This document shows positions 41,356 through 49,740 of a DNA stretch of 64,000 bases, one piece after another. Position 1 is the first letter of the stretch, and every line of letters starts with the position of its first letter. Location of the stretch: positions 1 through 64,000 of the forward strand of contig DATFFP010000091.1 in the NCBI GenBank assembly GCA_035249985.1. Reading direction: 5' to 3'. The notes beneath the pieces are model-generated. The model saw nothing but the letters and a program-made list of their open reading frames with translations, searched no databases and was not told where the DNA came from. Origin of the DNA: JAICNG01 sp035249985 (lineage in GTDB: Bacteria; Gemmatimonadota; Gemmatimonadetes; Gemmatimonadales; Gemmatimonadaceae). A program made the translations under genes and the position numbers.

Positions 41356-42608
41356 ATCGCCAGTTCCCCGAACCTTCCCCCGCGCCCCTCACTCGATATG
41401 CGCACGAGAATGCCTATCGAGAGCCACGACGCCAACAGGAATGATCCGCCGTAGCTGAAGAACGGCAGCGGAATCCCGGTGATCGGCATGAGATTCAGCG
41501 TCATGCCGATGTTCACGAGGATGTGCACGAGCCAGCTCGACGCGAGCCCGAACGCGACCAGACTGCTGAAGCCGTCGTTCGCGCGCGCCGCGACGCGCAC
41601 GACGCGTAGCAGCAGGAACAGAAAGAGCGCGAGCGTGACCGTCACGCCAATGAATCCGAGCTCCTCGCCCACGACGGCGTAGATGAAGTCCGTATGCTGC
41701 GCGGGGAGAAAGGCGAGCCGCTTCTGTGTACCTTCCGTCCATCCCTTCCCCAACCAGCCACCAGATCCAATCGCCACCTGCGACTGGATGACGTGCCAGC
41801 CCGAGGCGCGCGGGTCGATCGATGGATCGAGGAACACGAGTAAACGGTGTCGCTGATACGGCGCGAGGCGCTCCCAGAGGAGCGGAGCGACGACCCCCAT
41901 CGCGACGTTGGCGAGCATGAGGCCCACGCCCTCGACCAGGTACGGGCGATAGCGCACGACGAGCGCGATGAGCAGGAGGAACCACGCGCCCCAGTACGTC
42001 GTGTTGAACGCGAGCAGCAGGCTGACCGCGGGAGATGCGATGAGCACGAGCAGCGGCCAGGGCACGCCCGACCAATAGAGCATCGCGAAGAAAATCCCGA
42101 TGAACGCGATGCCGGTGCCGAGGTCCGGCTGCGCCATGATCAGCACCCATGGAATGAGTACGATCAGCGCCGGCTTCCACAGCTCGAGAATGGATCGCGG
42201 AGGCTCTCGTCGCTCGCCAAGGATGCGAGCGAGCATGAGCACCACGGTGATCTTCGCCAACTCGGCCGGCTGGCCGAGCCTGACGCCGTTGATCGTGAGC
42301 CACCCCTTCACGCTCGCCGCCGTCCCGGCGCCGGTGCCGAACATCAGCGTGATGACGAGAAGCCCGATCGTGAACAGGAACGCCGGCCACGTGAGCCACT
42401 CGATCAGCCGCACCGATGCGCGACTGACGAGGAACGCCGCGACCAGCGCGACGATCAGCCATTTGATCTGCGAGACCCACGCGCGGCTCGCGACGGTCGG
42501 CACGTCGGTCTGACCCGCGGAGTACACCATCGCGATGCCGAACAGCGACAGCGCGAGCGCGACGCCGATCAGCGGCAGATCGGCGGTGATGACGCGCCTC
42601 CGCATCAT
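41352..42608 (-). CDS. rodA: RodA, elongasome peptidoglycan glycosyltransferase
   Basis: RodA is the SEDS-family polymerase that builds side-wall peptidoglycan with PBP2. The 418-residue protein has about ten transmembrane segments and SEDS text such as GQPAELAKITVVLMLARIL, the AQPDLGTGIAFIGIF loop, WHVIQSQVAIGSGGWLGKGW, HTDFIYAVVGEELGFIG and the C-terminal GIPLPFFSYGGSFLL. Start ATG 42608 overlaps the PBP2 stop. The TAG stop lies inside repeat copy B. Confidence 0.96.
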   Translation of the reverse strand: MMRRRVITADLPLIGVALALSLFGIAMVYSAGQTDVPTVASRAWVSQIKWLIVALVAAFLVSRASVRLIEWLTWPAFLFTIGLLVITLMFGTGAGTAASVKGWLTINGVRLGQPAELAKITVVLMLARILGERREPPRSILELWKPALIVLIPWVLIMAQPDLGTGIAFIGIFFAMLYWSGVPWPLLVLIASPAVSLLLAFNTTYWGAWFLLLIALVVRYRPYLVEGVGLMLANVAMGVVAPLLWERLAPYQRHRLLVFLDPSIDPRASGWHVIQSQVAIGSGGWLGKGWTEGTQKRLAFLPAQHTDFIYAVVGEELGFIGVTVTLALFLFLLLRVVRVAARANDGFSSLVAFGLASSWLVHILVNIGMTLNLMPITGIPLPFFSYGGSFLLASWLSIGILVRISSEGRGGRFGELAI

Positions 42609-44422
42609 CGCGTGCTCTCGTCCGCTGAAGTCGGCGTGGCGAGTGCTGTCGGGGAACCCGTCACCAGCGTGGGCGCTCCCTTCAGATAGCGCTCGATGAC
42701 CTTGGACGCGATTCGCGCCGCGTAGTACCCGTGCTCGCCGAACTCGAGCATCACCGAGACGACGATCTTGGGATCGTCAGCGGGCGCGAAGCCGACGAAC
42801 CACGCATGATCGCGCGTCACATCGTGCGCGTTCTGCGCCGTGCCCGTCTTCCCCGCCAGCACGATGTCCTCGATACGTGCACTGCCGGCCGTGCCCCGCT
42901 CCGACACGACGTTCTTCATGGCGTTACGCAGGCCCTGCAGCTCGCGATCACTGAGCTGGATCACCCGCGTCCGCGAGCGCTCGTCATCGTTCCGGACGAC
43001 TTCCGGCCGTGCCGCCAGGCCGTCGGTGGCGAGCGCGGTATAGAAGCGCGCCATGTTGACGACGGTCTGATCGTTCTCTCCCTGCCCGATCGAGAGATTG
43101 AGCGTCACGGCCGAGCTCCACCCGCGCGCGCCGTAGCGCTTGTTGTAGTAGTCCTCACCGTACGGGTAGATCGGGATCACTTCCCCCGGCAGGTCGATTC
43201 CGCTCCGCTTGTCGAATCCCAGACGAATGCCACCGGCGATGAGTCTCGTTAGGCCGATCTTGAGCCCGAGCTGGTAGAAGTACGTGTCGCACGAGACTTC
43301 CAGCGCACGCGCCAGGGACACGTCGCCGTGCCCCTTCTTTTCCCAGCAGCGGAAGTAGCGATTGCCGAACTGGTAGCCGCCGGTGCACGACTGCGGCATA
43401 TGCGTGTCGAGCGTGGCGACCTTGTCGTTCAGCGCCAGGACCGCCGTCGCGAGCTTGAACGTCGACGCGGGCGGGTAGCGTCCCTGAATGACCTTGTTGT
43501 AGAGAGGCCGACGCGGGTCGGTGTTGAGCTGACGCCAATATTCGGCCGGGATGCCGCCGATGAAGCGGTTCGGATCGAAGGACGGCGCGCTGTGCAGCGC
43601 GAGCACGCCACCCGACACGGGGTCCATGGCGATGATGCCGCCCTGGAGTGAGTCGCCGAACAGCGACGCCGCGTAGCGCTGCAGGTCGAGGTCGATGTTC
43701 GTGTGGAGCGCCGGCGCCGGCAGCGGGCGGAGGTCCTGACGCGCGCCCGCCTCACGCACGACGCGGCCCCGCGCATCGACCTCGACGAAGCGAACGCCTT
43801 CCTGTCCGCGCAGCTGCTTCTCGTATTGTTTCTCGAGGCCGCCCTTCCCGATCTGCTGACCGGCCTTGTAGCTCTCGTACTCCGACTGTGCGAGCTCGTT
43901 TTCCGTGATTTCACCGGTGTATCCGACGAACGCCGCGACCGCCTCGCCGTCCGGATAGTAGCGCTTGGGCGCTGACTGAATGATCAGCCCGGGGAACTCG
44001 ACGCGATGCTCCTCGAGCACCGAGATCACGTCGAACGGCGCGTCGGCGAGGACGACCGTCGGACGCGTCGGCGCGCGTCGGAAGCGGCGCACCGAGGACT
44101 CGATCTGCTCGCTCGACAGCGGAATGAGCGCCGAGAGACGCCGGAGAGATGCGCGCAGCGAATCTCCAGCGGGGCTCAACATCGATACCGAGTAGCCCGG
44201 CACGTTCTCGGCGATGATCTGCTCGTTGCGGTCGTAGATGATTCCGCGCGGTGCCGGGAGCGGTACCTCTCGCAACCGGTTGGATTCGGACTTCAGTGCG
44301 TACTCGGAGTTCCGCAGAACCTGCGTCCGAAAGAACGCCCCCAGGAGCACCAGGAAGAGCAGTACCAGCATCCACGAGGCCCCGCGCGCGCGGCGCGCGA
44401 GATCGTTGGGATGGAAGCTCAT
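42605..44422 (-). CDS. mrdA: Penicillin-binding protein 2 (transpeptidase)
   Basis: PBP2 cross-links the glycan strands made by RodA. The 605-residue class B PBP has one N-terminal membrane anchor (SWMLVLLFLVLLGAFF), the dimerisation domain with APRGIIYDRN, and the transpeptidase domain. The active serine is Ser320 of YPPASTFKLA (SxxK), with CDTYFYQLG between motifs, and AGKTGTAQN as the KTG box. The frame extends to 44509 inside mreD, but ATG 44422 overlaps the mreD stop. Its stop overlaps rodA. Confidence 0.96.
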   Translation of the reverse strand: MSFHPNDLARRARGASWMLVLLFLVLLGAFFRTQVLRNSEYALKSESNRLREVPLPAPRGIIYDRNEQIIAENVPGYSVSMLSPAGDSLRASLRRLSALIPLSSEQIESSVRRFRRAPTRPTVVLADAPFDVISVLEEHRVEFPGLIIQSAPKRYYPDGEAVAAFVGYTGEITENELAQSEYESYKAGQQIGKGGLEKQYEKQLRGQEGVRFVEVDARGRVVREAGARQDLRPLPAPALHTNIDLDLQRYAASLFGDSLQGGIIAMDPVSGGVLALHSAPSFDPNRFIGGIPAEYWRQLNTDPRRPLYNKVIQGRYPPASTFKLATAVLALNDKVATLDTHMPQSCTGGYQFGNRYFRCWEKKGHGDVSLARALEVSCDTYFYQLGLKIGLTRLIAGGIRLGFDKRSGIDLPGEVIPIYPYGEDYYNKRYGARGWSSAVTLNLSIGQGENDQTVVNMARFYTALATDGLAARPEVVRNDDERSRTRVIQLSDRELQGLRNAMKNVVSERGTAGSARIEDIVLAGKTGTAQNAHDVTRDHAWFVGFAPADDPKIVVSVMLEFGEHGYYAARIASKVIERYLKGAPTLVTGSPTALATPTSADESTR

Positions 44423-44907
44423 GCGGGGGACGTCCGCAGGATCGGCCGGAGCAAGGCAAGCACGATGAGCCCGAAGAGCGCGGTTACCGCGGCCGCGAGC
44501 GGCGACCACACGAGAAGCTGCATCGCGAGCTCACCGCCGCCGAGGTTGCCGGACGCCACGTGATACATGATGTCGAGTGCCCACTTGCCAAGGAAAATGA
44601 AGAACGCGATCAGGGGCAAGTTGTCGGCAAAGAAAACCGCCTTGAGCCACGATGCACCGAAGGCCACGACGCTCATGGCAAGCGCCCCGGCTCCAAGACC
44701 GTCGATCGAGATGCTGTCCGCGATGAGGCCGGTGACGAAGCCCACGACCGCGGCCGACCCGGGACGCACGCGAATCGATACGAGGAGCAGCGCGATGACC
44801 AGGAAGTCAGGCGATGACCGCCACGCGAGAAGCGGCCGCAGCGTGTAGTGGAGCACGAGCAGCAGCCCGAACGCGATCATGATCCGCAGCACATCAATGC
44901 TCTTCAT
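44419..44907 (-). CDS. mreD: Rod shape-determining protein MreD
   Basis: MreD is a small inner-membrane part of the elongasome. The 162-residue protein has five to six hydrophobic segments and the weak family pattern PDFLVIALLLVSIRVRPGSA, then GFVTGLIADSIS, where the conserved GLxxD is visible. Identity rests on both this pattern and the position between mreC and mrdA. Both ends overlap neighbours by four bases. Confidence 0.92.
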   Translation of the reverse strand: MKSIDVLRIMIAFGLLLVLHYTLRPLLAWRSSPDFLVIALLLVSIRVRPGSAAVVGFVTGLIADSISIDGLGAGALAMSVVAFGASWLKAVFFADNLPLIAFFIFLGKWALDIMYHVASGNLGGGELAMQLLVWSPLAAAVTALFGLIVLALLRPILRTSPA

Positions 44908-46121
44908 GGCGTCGGGGGCGTGGTATCCCGAGGAGTCGTATCCGGACGCGGTGCAGGCGACACCGGTGGTATCGGTGTCACGGGAATCACCGGTGCCGCC
45001 GTGTCCCTTCTCACAGTATCGCGCCGGGCCGTGTCGCGCCGCGCTGGAGCTGTATCGCGGCGTACCGGAGTCGTATCGCGTCGCACGGGTGCGGTGTCGC
45101 GCCGGACGGGTGCCTGTCGCCGCACGGTGTCGCGCCGCACGGTGTCCCGACGAGCAGGCGCCGGCGTACGTCTAACTGCAGTATCTACCCGTGTCGCGGC
45201 CGGGCGTGCCGCGCGCTGACGCGCAGTGTCGGCCCGCGCCTTGGCGAGCGAATCCGCACGCCGAGCCGAGTCGGCCGCGAGGCTGTCCGGGGAGGCAAGC
45301 TCCCACACGCCGTCGACGCCCGAGCCGGCGCGCTGCGGGTGCAGGATCATCACGCTGCTGACGTCCGCCGGAAGCACCGCGGGCCGCAGGAGATACGTGT
45401 TCGCCCAGACCTCGGACGTGCGCAGCTCACGCTGGACGACGCCAATGGGAATTCCGCGTGGATAGACGCCGCCGAGTCCGGAGCTCACGATCAGCGTGCC
45501 GGGCGTCAGTGACGTCCGCAGCGGGACACCGCGCATTTCGAGGAGATAGCGATCCGGTTCGTCACCCAGGTGCGGCCCGACGATTCCGAATGCGCTGCCA
45601 TCCGCGGATTGGGCGCTGACCCGGAAGTCGGTGTGCGGCCAGACGATCGCGATGCTCTTCGTCGGATCGACGATTCTGACCATCCCGACGAGTCCCTCCG
45701 CGGCCACCACGGGACTGAACTGTCGCACGCCGGCACGCGAGCCCGCCGAGAGGACGACGGTGTACTCTTCGCCCGGACTGCGGCTGAAGAGCGCCTCGGC
45801 GGGGACGAAGCCCCAGCGGAGTCGTCGGCCAAGTCCGAGCATGCGCCGGAGCCTCGCATTCTCGCGCTCGAGCTCGGGAGCCGTCATGGCAGCGAGGACG
45901 ACGGAGTCGCGCTCCGCCCGCGTGCGCTCGCGCGCTTCCCACGCGCGGCGCGTGAGCTCGGCGTTGTATTGCAGGGAGAGCAACGGCGCCACGACACTGC
46001 GGCGCATGGCCGCCGCGAAGGGATCGCGCACCGCCTGCGGGAGCGTGAGCGTGACGATCGACAGCGCCACGCACGCGCCTAACAGCAGCGTGTCGCGTCG
46101 TCCCGAAACGCGCGATGCCAC
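44904..46121 (-). CDS. mreC: Rod shape-determining protein MreC with repetitive C-terminal tail
   Basis: MreC links the cytoplasmic MreB filament to PBP2 in the periplasm. The 405-residue protein has one N-terminal membrane segment (LLLGACVALSIVTLTLP), a coiled coil (~55-95) and the beta-barrel MreC domain (~105-262, for example SPVVAAEGLVGMVRIVDPT). Typical MreC ends near there. Here ~135 extra residues follow, rich in Arg, Asp, Thr and Pro with eight RRDT units between 324 and 374. The tail would be periplasmic and strongly basic. The core is conventional. Confidence 0.95.
   Translation of the reverse strand: MASRVSGRRDTLLLGACVALSIVTLTLPQAVRDPFAAAMRRSVVAPLLSLQYNAELTRRAWEARERTRAERDSVVLAAMTAPELERENARLRRMLGLGRRLRWGFVPAEALFSRSPGEEYTVVLSAGSRAGVRQFSPVVAAEGLVGMVRIVDPTKSIAIVWPHTDFRVSAQSADGSAFGIVGPHLGDEPDRYLLEMRGVPLRTSLTPGTLIVSSGLGGVYPRGIPIGVVQRELRTSEVWANTYLLRPAVLPADVSSVMILHPQRAGSGVDGVWELASPDSLAADSARRADSLAKARADTARQRAARPAATRVDTAVRRTPAPARRDTVRRDTVRRQAPVRRDTAPVRRDTTPVRRDTAPARRDTARRDTVRRDTAAPVIPVTPIPPVSPAPRPDTTPRDTTPPTP
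45000..45152 (-). repeat. RRDT-coding degenerate repeat in mreC
   Basis: This stretch encodes residues 324-374 of MreC, with eight RRDT units at spacings of 5, 7 or 11 residues. The DNA repeats CGCGACAC/CGGGACAC-type words with codon drift. It is in frame and without stops, so it is a coding low-complexity repeat, not a CRISPR. Confidence 0.8.
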
Positions 46122-46129
46122 GGGTCAGC

Positions 46130-47167
46130 TCAGGTGCTCAGGACCGACCAGTACTTCTCCTCGTCGTCGAGAATGCGTCCGGTCCCGCGCACCACGCAGG
46201 TGAGCGGATCCTCATCGACATGAATCGGAAGGCTGGTTTCCTGAGAGAGCAGGAGGTCGAGCCCGCGAATCAGCGCGCCGCCGCCCGTCATGACGATCCC
46301 GCGGTCGACGATGTCGCTGGCGAGCTCGGGCGGCGTGATCTCCAGCGCGCGACGCACGGCGTCGACGATCTGCTGGATCGGCTCCTGAATCGCTTCGCGG
46401 ATCTCGCTCGAGTGCACGCGAACCGTCTTCGGGATGCCGCTGACGAGATCGCGTCCTTTCACTTCCATCTCGCGCTCTTCACCCACCGGCGCCGCGGATC
46501 CGATCTGGATCTTGATCTGCTCGGCGGTGGGCTCGCCGATGAGCAGATTGTAGTTCTTGCGCATGAACTGCACGATCGACGTGTCGAGCTCGTCACCCCC
46601 GGTGCGGATCGACGTGTCACTGACGATGCCGGAGAGCGCGATGACGGCGATCTCGGTCGTGCCGCCGCCGATGTCGATCACCATGTTCCCGGTCGGGGTC
46701 TCGACCGGCAGGCCGACGCCGATCGCCGCCGCCATCGGCTCGGCGACCATGAAGACCTCCTTCGCGCCGGCACCTAACGCGGAGTCGCGGACCGCGCGCT
46801 TCTCCACCTCGGTGATCCCCGAGGGGACGCATACGATCACGCGCGGCTTCACCTTGAAGACGTGATTGTCGATGATGAGCTGGAGGAAATAGCGCAGCAT
46901 CTTCTCCGTCACGTCGAAGTCAGCGATGACGCCGTCCTTCATCGGGCGGACGGCGATCACGCCTTCCGGCGTGCGGCCGAGCATGCGCTTTGCTTCCAAG
47001 CCCACGCCCTTGATCTTGCCCGACGCGCGATCGATCGCCACGACCGAGGGCTCGTTGAGCACAATGCCCTCGCCCTTCACGTAGATCAGCGTGTTTGCAG
47101 TTCCGAGGTCGACGGCGATCGCGTTGGCGGGAAAGAGCGAGCGCGACTTGAAGAATGGCCAGCGCAT
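46130..47167 (-). CDS. mreB: Rod shape-determining actin homologue MreB
   Basis: MreB forms membrane-attached filaments that guide side-wall synthesis. The 345-residue protein has the actin-fold ATP motifs AVDLGTANTLIYVKG (phosphate 1), VIDIGGGTTEIAVIAL (phosphate 2), and VMTGGGALIRGLD (adenosine). MRWPFFKSRSLF at the N-terminus is a likely amphipathic membrane-binding segment. It heads the mreB-mreC-mreD-mrdA-rodA operon with a promoter at 47241-47269. Confidence 0.98.
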   Translation of the reverse strand: MRWPFFKSRSLFPANAIAVDLGTANTLIYVKGEGIVLNEPSVVAIDRASGKIKGVGLEAKRMLGRTPEGVIAVRPMKDGVIADFDVTEKMLRYFLQLIIDNHVFKVKPRVIVCVPSGITEVEKRAVRDSALGAGAKEVFMVAEPMAAAIGVGLPVETPTGNMVIDIGGGTTEIAVIALSGIVSDTSIRTGGDELDTSIVQFMRKNYNLLIGEPTAEQIKIQIGSAAPVGEEREMEVKGRDLVSGIPKTVRVHSSEIREAIQEPIQQIVDAVRRALEITPPELASDIVDRGIVMTGGGALIRGLDLLLSQETSLPIHVDEDPLTCVVRGTGRILDDEEKYWSVLST

Positions 47168-47183
47168 TAGTAAGCGGATCCGG

Positions 47184-47199
47184 CGTTCCGAGCGGAACG
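47184..47199. promoter_or_regulatory. Perfect inverted repeat in the mreB leader
   Basis: CGTTCCG-AG-CGGAACG is a 7+7 perfect palindrome 17 bases before the mreB start codon. As RNA it could form a small hairpin close to the ribosome site; as DNA it could bind a dimeric protein. Which, if either, is unknown. Confidence 0.3.
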
Positions 47200-47240
47200 G
47201 CAGCGATGAGAAGGCAGGCGGTCCTGCACGGTCGGCTGAA

Positions 47241-47269
47241 AGTCTAGCGGCGCACTACAGCAACGGCAA
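47241..47269 (-). promoter_or_regulatory. mreB operon promoter
   Basis: On the minus strand TTGCCG (47269-47264) and TAGACT (47246-47241) are spaced 17 bp. The leader would be about 65 bases. It lies back to back with the ferredoxin promoter ten bases away. Confidence 0.6.
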
Positions 47270-47278
47270 GGCATTGGC

Positions 47279-47308
47279 TTGACACAACCTACACCACTTG
47301 GATATATC
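47279..47308 (+). promoter_or_regulatory. Promoter of the ferredoxin-reductase pair
   Basis: TTGACA (47279-47284) is followed after 18 bp by TATATC (47303-47308), or after 17 bp by ATATAT. Transcription should start near 47314-47315, which is the A of ATG 47315. The TTG of the -35 can be misread as a start codon of the ferredoxin. Confidence 0.8.
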
Positions 47309-47314
47309 GCGCGC

Positions 47315-47545
47315 ATGCCTCGCTCCCTCCCCGCTCTCGTGGCGGTCGTCGACGTTCAGCTGTGCGACGCTTGTGGACTGTGTTTGCCGCTCTGCCCACC
47401 GATGGCGATCGCCATGCGTCGCGATGGGCTTGTCATTGACGATCGAGCGTGCACGGCGTGTCAGAAGTGCATCGCGCCGTGTCCGGTGGGTGCGCTCACC
47501 ATGGTTCCGCGTCTCGGAGATGTACCCGCGCCGCTCGTGGCATGA
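47315..47545 (+). CDS. 2[4Fe-4S] ferredoxin
   Basis: A 76-residue electron carrier. Two cluster motifs are complete: Cys17/20/23/27 in CDACGLCLPLCPP and Cys46/49/52/56 in CTACQKCIAPCP. Upstream there is a TTG at 47279, but it is the promoter -35, so ATG 47315 (leaderless) or GTG 47339 is the true start. The stop overlaps the start of the flavoprotein (ATGA), so it most likely feeds electrons to that reductase. Confidence 0.9.
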   Translation: MPRSLPALVAVVDVQLCDACGLCLPLCPPMAIAMRRDGLVIDDRACTACQKCIAPCPVGALTMVPRLGDVPAPLVA

Positions 47546-48714
47546 CGCTCGAGCGGGCGGATGTGGTCGTGGTGGGTGGAGGGCCGGCCGGGCTCATTGC
47601 GGCCCGTGAGACGGCCAGCGCCGGGCTCGACGTGGTCCTGGTCGAGCGCGATCGGGCGATCGGCGCGCCGGTGCGATGCGGCGAGGGCGTCGGCAGCCGC
47701 GGCCTCAGCGAATTCATCTCTCCCGCGGGAGCGAGCTGGGTGGCCCGCCGCATCACGCGAGTGATTTTCTGGGCGCCCGATGGAACGGAAGTCCGCGTCG
47801 CAGAAGGTGATGTGGGTTACATTCTCGACCGCTCGCGCTTCGAGCCGGCGCTCGCGGCTGAGGCAGGAAGCGCCGGCGCGGACATTCGCGTCCGGACCGA
47901 GGCGGTCGCCCTTGCGCGCCAGGGAGATGGTTGGCGCGTCTCCCTTCGCGGACCCCACGGGGCGACCGACATCGACGCGCGCATCGTCATCGCCGCGGAT
48001 GGGGTCGAGGCCCTCGTCGCGCGGTGGGCTGGCCTCGATACACGTGTCCCCGCTCGCGACATGGAGAGCTGCGCGCAGTACGTCGTGTCCAACATCTCGT
48101 TCGATCCCGACGCGATCTACCTTCACTTCGGCCACGGTGTCGCGCCCGGGGGCTATGCATGGCTCTTTCCCAAGGACGTCGGCGTGGCGAACGTCGGTCT
48201 GGGGATCGTCGCCTTACGAGCGGGCGGCCGCCACGCGCGCGCGTGGCTCGACGACTACATGGCCCGGTACTTTCCTCAGGGAATCACGACGGGGTACACG
48301 GTCGGTGGTGTCATCGTCCATCCCACGATCAAGCAGACGGTCACCGATGGTCTGCTCGTCTGTGGCGACGCCGCGCACATGGTGAACCCCCTCAGCGGCG
48401 GCGGCATCGTGAACGCGATGAAAGCGGGTCGCCTCGCCGCGCGCGTCGCGGCGCAGGCGCTGGCGACCGGCGATACGTCGGCCGCGCGCCTGCAATGCTA
48501 CCACGACGAGTGGATGCGCATGCTCGGCGACGACCACCTGCGCTACTACCGCCTCAAGGAAGCGATCAGCAAGTTCGACGACGCCTTTCTCGATGGGCTG
48601 GCCCGCACCGTCAACGAGATTCCTCCACAGCGTCGAACGCTCGGGCGGATCTTCGCCAGTGCGCTCGTGCACCATCCCACGCTCGTGCCGGTGGCTGCGC
48701 GGTTTTTCGTGTAA
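47542..48714 (+). CDS. Geranylgeranyl-reductase-family FAD protein
   Basis: A 390-residue flavoprotein of the geranylgeranyl/digeranylgeranylglycerophospholipid reductase family. The FAD site is VVVVGGGPAGLIAARETASA with the acidic end VLVERD; GEGVGSRGL, VGYILDRSRFE and CGDAAHMVNPLSGGGIVNAM are typical. Members saturate isoprenoid double bonds and the archaeal forms can use ferredoxin, which fits the gene in front. Possible substrates here are the tail of a quinone, a carotenoid precursor or a lipid; none can be chosen from sequence. Confidence 0.9.
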   Translation: MTLERADVVVVGGGPAGLIAARETASAGLDVVLVERDRAIGAPVRCGEGVGSRGLSEFISPAGASWVARRITRVIFWAPDGTEVRVAEGDVGYILDRSRFEPALAAEAGSAGADIRVRTEAVALARQGDGWRVSLRGPHGATDIDARIVIAADGVEALVARWAGLDTRVPARDMESCAQYVVSNISFDPDAIYLHFGHGVAPGGYAWLFPKDVGVANVGLGIVALRAGGRHARAWLDDYMARYFPQGITTGYTVGGVIVHPTIKQTVTDGLLVCGDAAHMVNPLSGGGIVNAMKAGRLAARVAAQALATGDTSAARLQCYHDEWMRMLGDDHLRYYRLKEAISKFDDAFLDGLARTVNEIPPQRRTLGRIFASALVHHPTLVPVAARFFV

Positions 48715-48724
48715 GCGCTCGGCC

Positions 48725-48801
48725 GCACGAGCCCCCGCATTCGGGCATCCAGGTTCACAATTGAGACGCGGATTCTTGGATGCCAGCCCGCTGCCTCGTG
48801 C
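48725..48801. repeat. Two-part inverted repeat between converging genes
   Basis: Outer arms GCACGAG/CTCGTGC (48725-48731, 48795-48801) and inner arms GGCATCCA/TGGATGCC (48744-48751, 48777-48784) are each perfect and nested. The region separates the flavoprotein gene from the PAP2 gene coming the other way. A role as bidirectional terminator is likely; there is no long T-tract. Confidence 0.55.
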
Positions 48802-48804
48802 GAT

Positions 48805-49710
48805 CTAGAAAGCTCGCCGCCAGCCGACCACCACCGTCTGCTCGCCTGACGAGCGGCCGGCACTGAGCAGGAGATCTCCGCCGAACGGGCCGAGCGCGTG
48901 ATCAGGAGCCCCGTTCGCGCGCGCACGCGCACGGCGGCCGATCACGCGGCCAAAGGCATGGCCCACCAACATTCCCGTGAACGTGTCGGAGAGCCAGTGG
49001 CGCTGATCGGCCACGCGGCCCAATCCCACGCCGATGGCCACCAGGTACAACACGGGCTCGGCGGGGCCGAGGTCGAAGCGCTCGTTCCAGTACGTCACGC
49101 ATCCCATGATGTTGCCGGCATGCCCGCCATAGAACGAATGCTCGCGCCATGGGCCCGCACCGAGCTCAATGTCGTACTGATCCCCGTTCGCGGTGAGCGG
49201 GCGCTCGCGGGAGATGATCGCGTACGAGCCGTGGTGAACGAGAATGTTCGCCTGCTGCGTGCTGGCGCATCCCATGCCCGCGTCCCGCAGCGCGCGGGAG
49301 TCAAAGGCGAAGCCGAGCAGATACAATACACCTGACAGCGGCTGCAACCGCTTCCCGCTGCCGAGATCGATGAGTCCGGTGTTGTGCCCCTCGCGGAACA
49401 CATCGAGGCCGCGCATGAATGCCGAGCGCGGGTGGCGCGCCATCGCACGCTGCACGTCGTCGTCGACGACCAGCGTCGCGCCCACGAACGCGGCACTCGC
49501 GGCAAACGTCATCCACTCCTGCCGATCGGCGTGAAGTGGGGAGGCCCAGACGTGCAGGATGTCGCGAATGCCGTACTCGAAATCGCGACCGACGCTCTGC
49601 AGAGTGCGTTGAGCGCCGGCGCTACTCGCAAGGCATGCCGTTGCGCAGGCAGCGGCGAGGAGATGTGCGGTCACCGCACGCACACTGGTTCGCTCCGTGA
49701 TGGCGATCAC
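48805..49710 (-). CDS. PAP2-superfamily protein, exported, variant active site
   Basis: A 301-residue protein with a signal peptide (LLAAACATACLASSAGAQ). The third PAP2 motif is intact as GRVADQRHWLSD, and the second appears as SFYGGHAGN (PSGH changed to YGGH with His kept). In the first, RERP is kept but the lysine seven residues before is Tyr (YAIISRERP). PAP2 enzymes remove phosphate from lipids such as undecaprenyl pyrophosphate. The changes may narrow or remove activity. It is the last gene of the rpsO-pnp unit. Confidence 0.82.
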   Translation of the reverse strand: MIAITERTSVRAVTAHLLAAACATACLASSAGAQRTLQSVGRDFEYGIRDILHVWASPLHADRQEWMTFAASAAFVGATLVVDDDVQRAMARHPRSAFMRGLDVFREGHNTGLIDLGSGKRLQPLSGVLYLLGFAFDSRALRDAGMGCASTQQANILVHHGSYAIISRERPLTANGDQYDIELGAGPWREHSFYGGHAGNIMGCVTYWNERFDLGPAEPVLYLVAIGVGLGRVADQRHWLSDTFTGMLVGHAFGRVIGRRARARANGAPDHALGPFGGDLLLSAGRSSGEQTVVVGWRRAF

Positions 49711-49740
49711 GGCGACACGTAAAGCAAGAGGTGCGCCGGG

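Noticed and set aside
45000..45152. Possible CRISPR array or minisatellite
   Set aside because: Repeats are short, degenerate, in frame with mreC and without unique spacers of constant length.
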